Origin: DATCVR01 sp036566745
Lineage (GTDB): Bacteria; Actinomycetota; Actinomycetes; Jiangellales; Jiangellaceae
Reading direction: 5' to 3'
Assembly (NCBI GenBank): GCA_036566745.1
Contig: DATCVR010000259.1
Coordinates: 1-17,316, forward strand
DNA length: 17,316 nucleotides
Each line of letters opens with the position of its first letter. The stretch's first letter is position 1. Below are positions 12,441 through 17,316 of this stretch, piece by piece. Made by a program: the position numbers and the translations under genes. The notes below the pieces were generated by a model that saw nothing but the letters and a program-made list of their open reading frames with translations, was not told where the DNA came from and made no database searches.

Positions 12441-13196
12441 TCAAGCCGCCGTGTATCCGCCGTCGACCGGGATCGAGGCGCCGGTGACATGCGCCGCATC
12501 CTCCGAGGCCAGGTACGCGATCGCGGCCGCGACGTCGGCCGGAACAGCGAGGCGTCCCTGGGGAACCTTCGCCGCGGTCTCCCGGTCGATCGCCGCCGGA
12601 TCGGCCTGCTGAGCCAGCCACGCCTCGTACAGCGGGGTGCGGGTCATGCCCGGCGCCACGGCGTTGACCCGAATCCCCGCCGGCGCGAGCTCGACCGCTG
12701 CCGCCCTGGTCAGCGCCAGGATCGCGCCCTTGGACGCGCTGTACAGCGACATCGTGGGCACTCCGATCGAGGCCAGCCGCGAGGACACGTTGACGATCGA
12801 CCCGCCGCGCTCGCGCATGGCCCGGCCGGCCGCCTGGAGCATCCGCAGCGCCGCGAAGACGTTGACCTCGAACAGCTCGCGGACCTCGGACATCGCAGTG
12901 GTGAGCAGGTCGCCGGTGTGGTCGACGGCAGCGTTGTTCACCAGCACGTCGAGCCGGCCGTGCCGGGCCAGTGCCGCGTCGACGCAGCGGTCGGCGGCGC
13001 CCTCGTCGGCCAGGTCGTCGGCGACGAAGAGCGCGGCGTCGCCCAGTTCCTCCTGGACCGCCTTGCCACGTTCGAGGGAACGTCCGGTGAGGACGACTGC
13101 CGCGCCCTCGGCCGCCAGGCGTCGCGCGGTGGCCTCGCCGATCCCCGCCGTGGCGCCGGTGACCAGCGCCACCTTGCCGTCGAAGCGCCCGCTCAT
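12441..13196 (-). CDS. Short-chain dehydrogenase/reductase (classical SDR)
   Basis: 251 residues with a complete classical SDR fold. The cofactor loop is TGATAGIG at 13-20 and Arg39 in LTGRS hints at NADP(H) preference. DD at 60-61 and the NNAA motif at 88-91 follow. The catalytic set is Asn112, Ser139, Tyr152 and Lys156 (YSASK). PG with MTRTPLY at 182-190 and the C-terminal GASIPVDGGYTAA complete the pattern of beta-ketoacyl-reductase-like and sugar/alcohol dehydrogenase-type SDRs. Substrate is not deducible. The ATG at 13196 overlaps the aminotransferase TGA by 4 bp (ATGA), so the two are translated together. The SDR may reduce or oxidise the carbonyl or alcohol partner in the same pathway. 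Confidence 0.93.
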   Translation of the reverse strand: MSGRFDGKVALVTGATAGIGEATARRLAAEGAAVVLTGRSLERGKAVQEELGDAALFVADDLADEGAADRCVDAALARHGRLDVLVNNAAVDHTGDLLTTAMSEVRELFEVNVFAALRMLQAAGRAMRERGGSIVNVSSRLASIGVPTMSLYSASKGAILALTRAAAVELAPAGIRVNAVAPGMTRTPLYEAWLAQQADPAAIDRETAAKVPQGRLAVPADVAAAIAYLASEDAAHVTGASIPVDGGYTAA

Positions 13197-14503
13197 ACCG
13201 CGGCCACGCTCTCGTCGCGGGGCTGCCCGGCCCGCTCCGCGCGGGCCGCCAGCCGGACGAGGGCCGCGCGGAGGTGTTCGGCGAGCAACCCGAGCTCGTC
13301 CTCGGTGATGACGAACGGCGGGGAGATCTGGATGCTGTGGCCGGCGAGGGCCCGGACCAGGACGCCATCCTCGCGCAGGGTCTCGACGAGGGTGTCGACC
13401 AGCCGCGGATCGCCCGCGCGAGCCTCGGCGTCGAGCTGCACGGCGGCGAGGAGCCCGAAGCTGCGGACCGACTCGACCAAAGGCGCGTCCGACAGCGACG
13501 CGACCGTGCGCGCCAGCACCGGCTCGAGCTGCCGGACGCGGTCCCGGAGCCCCTCGGCCTCGATGATCTCGAGGTTGCGCAGGGCGACCGCACAGGCGGC
13601 CGCGTGACCGGAGTAGGTGTAGCCGTGCCGGAACGGGCCGGCGGTGTCCGACCACAACACGTCGCGCACCCGCCGGCCGGCGAGCACCGCGCCCAGCGGG
13701 AGGTATCCGGAGGTGACGCCCTTCGCGCAGGTGACCAGGTCGGGCTCGATGCCCAGCCGTTCGGAGGCGAACCACGGGCCGGTCCGCCCGAACCCGGTGA
13801 CCACCTCGTCGGCGATCAGCAGCACGTCGTGGGCCCGGCACAGCCGCTGGACCTCGGCCCAGTAGCCGTCGGCGGGAGGGATCACGCCGCCCGCGCCGAT
13901 GACCGGCTCGCCGATGAACGCCGCCACCAGCTCGCCGTGCTCGGCCAGCAGGTCGGCCAGCGCGGACGGGTCGTCGTGGGGCACATGGAGGACGTCGGCG
14001 ACCAGCGTGCCCCAGCCTTCGGCGTTGGGCCCGATGCCGGCCAGGCTGGTGCCGTACGCGTTCATGCCGTGGTAGGCCCCCGACCTGGCCACGACGATCG
14101 TGCGCTGCGGCTCCCCGCGCACCTGCCAGTACCGGCGGGCGATCTTGCCTGCGGTGTCGACGGCGTCGGAGCCCCCGCTGGTCAGGAACACCACGGCGTC
14201 GGGCATGGGCGCGATCTCGGACAGCCTGTCGGCGAGCTCGAGCGCGGGGCGGTTGGCGTACACGTCGAAGGTCGAGTAGGCGGCGAGGTCACGCATCTGG
14301 GCGGCCGCGGCGCCGGCCAGCTCGGCCCGGCCGTAGCCGACGTTGCAGTACCAGAGGCTGGCGGTGGCATCGAGGTAGCGACGGCCGTCGACGTCCTCGA
14401 GCCACACCCCCTGACCACGCGCGAACACGACCTCGCGTCCCGGGACGGTGGCCATGTTCGCGAAGGGGTGCCACAGCCGCTGCTGCTTCTCGATCTGCCC
14501 CAT
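13193..14503 (-). CDS. Class III PLP-dependent aminotransferase (omega-aminotransferase-like)
   Basis: 436 residues. It transfers an amino group, usually from the omega position of an amine or amino acid, to pyruvate or another keto acid. The N terminus LWHPFANM is typical of omega-transaminases. The PLP phosphate loop is SGGSDA (109-114), the ring-stacking YHG is at 144-146, Asp232 lies in ADEVVTGFGRTG, and the Schiff-base Lys261 is in LVTCAKGVTSGYLPLGA. GYTYSGHAAACAVAL (295-309) supplies the opposing-subunit phosphate contact. The ATG at 14503 has AGGAGG five bases upstream. It is divergent from the aldehyde dehydrogenase across a promoter region with two palindromes, which suggests the pair acts on one amine to give a semialdehyde and then an acid. 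Specific substrate unknown: GABA-, putrescine- or beta-alanine-type compounds are all possible. Confidence 0.94.
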   Translation of the reverse strand: MGQIEKQQRLWHPFANMATVPGREVVFARGQGVWLEDVDGRRYLDATASLWYCNVGYGRAELAGAAAAQMRDLAAYSTFDVYANRPALELADRLSEIAPMPDAVVFLTSGGSDAVDTAGKIARRYWQVRGEPQRTIVVARSGAYHGMNAYGTSLAGIGPNAEGWGTLVADVLHVPHDDPSALADLLAEHGELVAAFIGEPVIGAGGVIPPADGYWAEVQRLCRAHDVLLIADEVVTGFGRTGPWFASERLGIEPDLVTCAKGVTSGYLPLGAVLAGRRVRDVLWSDTAGPFRHGYTYSGHAAACAVALRNLEIIEAEGLRDRVRQLEPVLARTVASLSDAPLVESVRSFGLLAAVQLDAEARAGDPRLVDTLVETLREDGVLVRALAGHSIQISPPFVITEDELGLLAEHLRAALVRLAARAERAGQPRDESVAAV

Positions 14504-14516
14504 GTCCGCCTCCTGT

Positions 14517-14532
14517 AGATTGTCGACAATCT
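14517..14532. promoter_or_regulatory. Palindromic operator 1, AGATTGTCGACAATCT
   Basis: A perfect 16-bp palindrome. Its core TTGT-CG-ACAA fits the dyads bound by GntR/FCD regulators, and a gene for such a regulator lies at 16093-16776. It covers the predicted transcription start of the aminotransferase gene and the -35 zone of the aldehyde dehydrogenase gene. A bound repressor here would block both. Operator function is inferred. Confidence 0.65.
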
Positions 14533-14547
14533 CGACTGTACAGTCGA
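14532..14547. promoter_or_regulatory. Palindromic operator 2, TCGACTGTACAGTCGA
   Basis: A second perfect 16-bp palindrome, sharing one base with the first and centred 15 bp away. Its centre is TGTACA. It contains TACAGT on both strands (14539-14544 on plus, 14540-14535 on minus), each fitting TANNNT. It may therefore be both an operator and the shared -10 region of the two divergent promoters. Confidence 0.6.
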
Positions 14548-14575
14548 TCGGACCCTACGGCGAGAGGTGATCGGC

Positions 14576-16039
14576 ATGGACTCCCGAGATTCGGCCGCTG
14601 TCGCGGCCACGCCGCGCGACCTGCTCATCGACGGCGAATGGCGAGCGGCGACTGCGGCCGCGACCTTCCCCGTCCACGACCCCTCCACCGGCGAGCTCCT
14701 CACGAGGGTCGCCGACGCGACTCCGGCCGACGGCCTGGCGGCACTCGACGCCGCTCACCGGGCCCAGGCCGACTGGGCCCGGTGGGCGCCGCGCGAACGG
14801 GGCGAGATCCTCGCCCGCAGCAGAGAGGCGCTGCTCGACCGCTCGGACGAGCTCGCCCGGCTGATGACCCTCGAGATGGGCAAGCCGCTGCCCGAGGCCG
14901 CGGCCGAGATCGCCTACGCGGCGGAGTTCTTCCGCTGGTTCGCCGAGGAGGCCGTCCGCATCGACGGCGGCTACGCGACCGCCCCGAACGGACGCGGGCG
15001 CATCCTCGTGATGCACCAGCCGGTCGGGCCGTGCCTGCTCATCACACCGTGGAACTTCCCGATGGCGATGGGCGCGCGCAAGATCGGCCCCGCCGTGGCG
15101 GCGGGCTGCACCATGGTGGTCAAGCCGGCTGCCCAGACCCCCTTGTCGATGCTCGCGCTGGCCGAGATCCTGCAGGACGCCGGGCTCCCGTCGGGGGTCC
15201 TCAACGTGGTCACCACGACCCGCGCGGGCGACGTCATGGAACCGCTGATCCGCGACGGACGGGCCCGCAAGCTGTCGTTCACCGGCTCGACCGCCGTGGG
15301 CCGGAGGTTGCTCGAACAATGCGCCGACCAGGTGCTGCGCACGTCGATGGAGCTGGGCGGAAACGCCGCGTTCGTCGTCTTCGCCGATGCCGATCTCGAC
15401 GACGCGGTCGAGGGCGCGCTCCTGGCAAAGATGCGCAACATCGGCGAGGCGTGCACGGCCGCGAACCGCTTCTACGTGGAGGCGCCCGTGGCCGAGGAGT
15501 TCACCCGGCGGCTGGCCGCGCGGATGAGCGCACTGAAGATCGGCCGCGGCGTGGACGACGGCGTCGAGGTGGGACCGCTGATCGACGACGCCGGACGACA
15601 GAAGGTTCAGGAGCTCGTGGACGACGCGGTCGAGCGCGGCGCCCGGGTGATGGTGGGCGGCGCGGCGCTCCCGGGTCCGGGCACGTTCTACCCGCCCACC
15701 ATCCTCACCGACGTCCCCGCCGAGGCGCGCATTCAGCACGAGGAGATCTTCGGCCCGGTGGCTCCGGTGTCGTCGTTCACCAACGAGGACGAGGTGCTCA
15801 CGGCGGCCAATGCCACGCCGTACGGCCTGGTCGGCTACGTCTACACCCGCGACCTGGACCGAGCGCTGCGGGTGTCCGAGCGGCTCGAGACCGGCATGGT
15901 CGGGCTGAACCAGGGCATCGTGTCGAACCCCGCCGCACCGTTCGGTGGCGTCAAGCAGTCGGGCATCGGGCGTGAGGGCGGGCGTTCCGGCATCGACGAG
16001 TTCCTCGAGACGAAGTACGTCAGCATCGGCCTGAGCTGA
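14576..16039 (+). CDS. NAD(P)-dependent aldehyde dehydrogenase, succinate-semialdehyde dehydrogenase-like
   Basis: 487 residues with all ALDH motifs: PWNFP (Asn160), the cofactor Lys183 in VVKPAAQTP, FTGSTAVGRRL (235-245), the general base Glu259 in MELGGN, the catalytic Cys293 in NIGEACTAANRF, EEIFGPVAPV and FGGVKQSGIGREGG. The overall pattern and the phrase EACTAANR are those of GabD-type succinate-semialdehyde dehydrogenases in actinobacteria. The second, redox-regulatory cysteine of some SSADHs is absent. It would oxidise the semialdehyde made by the divergent aminotransferase. ATG 14576 is preferred, with AGAGG eight bases upstream; a GTG at 14567 would overlap that site. The true aldehyde substrate could differ from succinate semialdehyde. 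Confidence 0.94.
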   Translation: MDSRDSAAVAATPRDLLIDGEWRAATAAATFPVHDPSTGELLTRVADATPADGLAALDAAHRAQADWARWAPRERGEILARSREALLDRSDELARLMTLEMGKPLPEAAAEIAYAAEFFRWFAEEAVRIDGGYATAPNGRGRILVMHQPVGPCLLITPWNFPMAMGARKIGPAVAAGCTMVVKPAAQTPLSMLALAEILQDAGLPSGVLNVVTTTRAGDVMEPLIRDGRARKLSFTGSTAVGRRLLEQCADQVLRTSMELGGNAAFVVFADADLDDAVEGALLAKMRNIGEACTAANRFYVEAPVAEEFTRRLAARMSALKIGRGVDDGVEVGPLIDDAGRQKVQELVDDAVERGARVMVGGAALPGPGTFYPPTILTDVPAEARIQHEEIFGPVAPVSSFTNEDEVLTAANATPYGLVGYVYTRDLDRALRVSERLETGMVGLNQGIVSNPAAPFGGVKQSGIGREGGRSGIDEFLETKYVSIGLS

Positions 16040-16092
16040 CCCCGGTACGCCGCCGCGACGATCACCCGGGCTCTCCCGCCCGCGGCCACGTT
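16040..16092. other. Short convergent gap, no clear terminator
   Basis: 53 bp between the ALDH stop and the stop of the GntR gene. It is GC-rich, with only short self-complementary bits such as cccggg and ccgcgg. No T-tract or strong stem is seen. Confidence 0.5.
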
Positions 16093-16776
16093 TCAGGACG
16101 GAGGGGCCGGGGCGGTCGGGCTGCTGCCCAGGCGGGCCAGGGCGTCGGCCATGTGCGCGTCGATGGCGTGCTCGACCGCCCCGGCATCGCCAGAGCGCAG
16201 CGCCTCGACGATGCCGAGATGTTCCTTGAGGGCGTCGACCGGACGCGTGTAGGTGTCGTTGGCCGCCGCCATGCACATCCGGGTCTCGACCAGGAGCGTG
16301 TCGTGCATGCGCTGGAGACGCGGACTCCGCGCCAACCGGACGAGCGACTCGTGGAAGGCGAGGTCGGCGTCGGTCAGCGCGACGACGTCGTCGCTCTCGG
16401 CGGCGTCGTGCATCTGCCGCAAGGCGTCCTCCAGACGGTCGGCGGCGGCCCGCGGGTCGCCGCGCAGGATCGCCGCGGCCGCCGCACGCTCGATCGCGGC
16501 GCGGGCTGCGTAGACGTCGCGCACGTCGTCGTCGGTGAAATCGATCACGAACAGGCCGCGATTGGGCTCGCTGCGCACGATGCCCTCCTGGACCAGGCGC
16601 TGCATCGCCTCCCTGAGCGGGCCGCGGCTCACCCCGAGCGCCTCGGCCAGGGCGGCTTCGCCGAGCTGGGCGCCGGGGGCGAGTTCGCCGTACATGATCG
16701 CCGTGCGCAGGACCCGCGCGACATGGCTGACGGTGGACTCGCGGACCACCGGCGCCAGCTCGCCGGGGCGGCTCAT
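16093..16776 (-). CDS. GntR-family transcriptional regulator, FCD (FadR) subfamily
   Basis: 227 residues. The N-terminal winged helix (about 12-78) contains LRTAIMYGELAPGAQLGEAA and the recognition helix SRGPLREAMQRL at 50-61, with the wing GIVRSEPNRGLFVIDF. The all-helical FCD effector domain (about 84-215) carries the expected metal and ligand residues Asp138 and His142 (DADLAFHESL), His186 (KEHLGIVEAL) and His208 (DAHMADAL). FCD regulators are usually repressors released by a small organic acid. ATG 16776 is chosen, with CGGAGG five bases upstream; a GTG one codon earlier is too close to it. It lies 15 bp after the racemase-superfamily gene on the same strand. It most likely controls the divergent aminotransferase/ALDH promoter, where two GntR-like palindromes are found. 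Its C terminus is Pro/Ala-rich (PTAPAPPS). Confidence 0.93.
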   Translation of the reverse strand: MSRPGELAPVVRESTVSHVARVLRTAIMYGELAPGAQLGEAALAEALGVSRGPLREAMQRLVQEGIVRSEPNRGLFVIDFTDDDVRDVYAARAAIERAAAAAILRGDPRAAADRLEDALRQMHDAAESDDVVALTDADLAFHESLVRLARSPRLQRMHDTLLVETRMCMAAANDTYTRPVDALKEHLGIVEALRSGDAGAVEHAIDAHMADALARLGSSPTAPAPPS

Positions 16777-16791
16777 CACGGCCTCCGAGAT

Positions 16792-17316
16792 CTAGTGTGC
16801 AGACGGGATTCCGCGGAACAGCGTACCTACGCCCGGGTAGGTCGCGGGGGATCCAGCGAGCCGGAGTCCTTCCCACACGGTCACCTGGTTCGCGGTCAGG
16901 ACCGGTTTGCCCACATGGACCTCGATGTCCTCGACCCACTCGACGCTGTGCAGCGCGGTGTCGGGGACGAGGACGGCCTCGGCCCGCGGGTCGTCGTAGG
17001 ACGTGGCCAGCTCGAGAACGCGGTCGCGACCGAGCGTCCCGACCTCGGCGGCGGTGACGATGCCCTGGCTCGACATCCCCGCGACCTCGATCCCGGCCGC
17101 GCCGAGGAACTCGACGAAGCGGCGGGCCACGGCATGCGGGTAGGTCGCGGCGATCGCCACCGTGCTGATCCCGAGCTCGTGCACCGCCCGGACGAAGGCC
17201 AGCGACGTGCTCGACACCGGCACGCCGAGGATCTCCTGGACGCCCTCGACCTGGGCGTGGGCACCCTCCCAGCCGAAGACGAAGCTGCCGCTCGTGCAGG
17301 CCCACATGACGGAGTC
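16792..17316 (-). CDS. Asp/Glu racemase-superfamily enzyme (maleate isomerase / arylmalonate decarboxylase-like), 5' end outside window
   Basis: Partial: the last 174 residues, frame open to the right edge. The visible part begins DSVMWACTSGSFVFGWEG, carrying the first catalytic cysteine motif (CTSGS) of the superfamily. Then come VPVSSTSLAFVRAVHELG, the nucleotide-binding-like VAIAATYPHAVARRFVEFL, and GKPVLTANQVTVWEGLRLAG near the end. Family members are about 240-250 residues, so roughly 65-75 N-terminal residues lie outside the window. The second catalytic cysteine, normally in an SCTxLRT-like motif, is replaced: the aligned segment reads VPDTALHSVEWVED, and no other cysteine is visible. 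This argues against two-cysteine racemase or isomerase chemistry and favours a one-base reaction such as decarboxylation, or a divergent role. EutA-type ectoine-utilisation proteins are in the same superfamily. It is followed 15 bp later by the GntR gene. Confidence 0.85.
   Translation of the reverse strand, partial: DSVMWACTSGSFVFGWEGAHAQVEGVQEILGVPVSSTSLAFVRAVHELGISTVAIAATYPHAVARRFVEFLGAAGIEVAGMSSQGIVTAAEVGTLGRDRVLELATSYDDPRAEAVLVPDTALHSVEWVEDIEVHVGKPVLTANQVTVWEGLRLAGSPATYPGVGTLFRGIPSAH

Noticed and set aside
14555..17305. A 916-codon minus-strand open frame across the ALDH and GntR genes
   Set aside because: It is antisense or off-frame to ALDH, GntR and the racemase-superfamily gene, all with clear motifs. 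Its own translation is low-complexity Arg/Gly/His with no domain.

Overview
This is a GC-rich actinobacterial window. The evidence is G+C-biased third codon positions, many GTG starts, ATGA/GTGA stop-start overlaps, an F420-type luciferase-like oxidoreductase, DesK-type two-component genes and TANNNT -10 boxes placed for leaderless transcripts. Gene content fits a Nocardioidaceae-like organism, but the genus is inference. I see no rRNA, tRNA, CRISPR array, phage gene or transposase. Most genes are chromosomal housekeeping or accessory metabolism.

Left part (1-3781, minus strand): a tightly packed set reads right to left: a DUF885 metallopeptidase-like protein, two small four-helix membrane proteins, a DesK/NarL-type histidine kinase, and the first codons of its response regulator, which runs off the left edge. 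The last four genes overlap by 4-8 bp. Divergent from DUF885, at 3911-5380 (+), lies an unusual fusion of a P-loop (polynucleotide-kinase-like) kinase and a luciferase-like, probably F420-dependent, oxidoreductase. A possible leaderless nine-codon leader ORF precedes it, and its stop overlaps the fusion gene's ATG.

Middle part (5424-11612): a minus-strand operon holds a YdbS/YdbT pair of membrane-anchored bacterial PH-domain proteins followed by panD (aspartate 1-decarboxylase). Next to it is a complete osmoprotectant (glycine betaine/choline/carnitine-type) ABC importer. Its two permeases and lipoprotein binding protein are on the minus strand. Its CBS-domain ATPase is divergent, only 24 bp from the first permease, with overlapping candidate -10 boxes.

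At 11613-11761 the ATPase gene converges on an unknown membrane/coiled-coil protein gene. This gap carries a perfect 21-bp inverted repeat plus an imperfect third copy.

Right part (12441-17316): a catabolic module. A class III aminotransferase and an SDR (minus, overlapping by 4 bp) are divergent from a succinate-semialdehyde-dehydrogenase-like ALDH (plus). A GntR/FCD regulator and an Asp/Glu racemase-superfamily enzyme (maleate isomerase/arylmalonate decarboxylase-like, cut by the right edge) follow on the minus strand. Two adjacent perfect 16-bp palindromes sit in the 72-bp aminotransferase/ALDH divergent promoter and are good candidates for the GntR operator. The simplest reading is inducible breakdown of an amino compound through a semialdehyde to an acid. 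The substrate cannot be read from the sequence.
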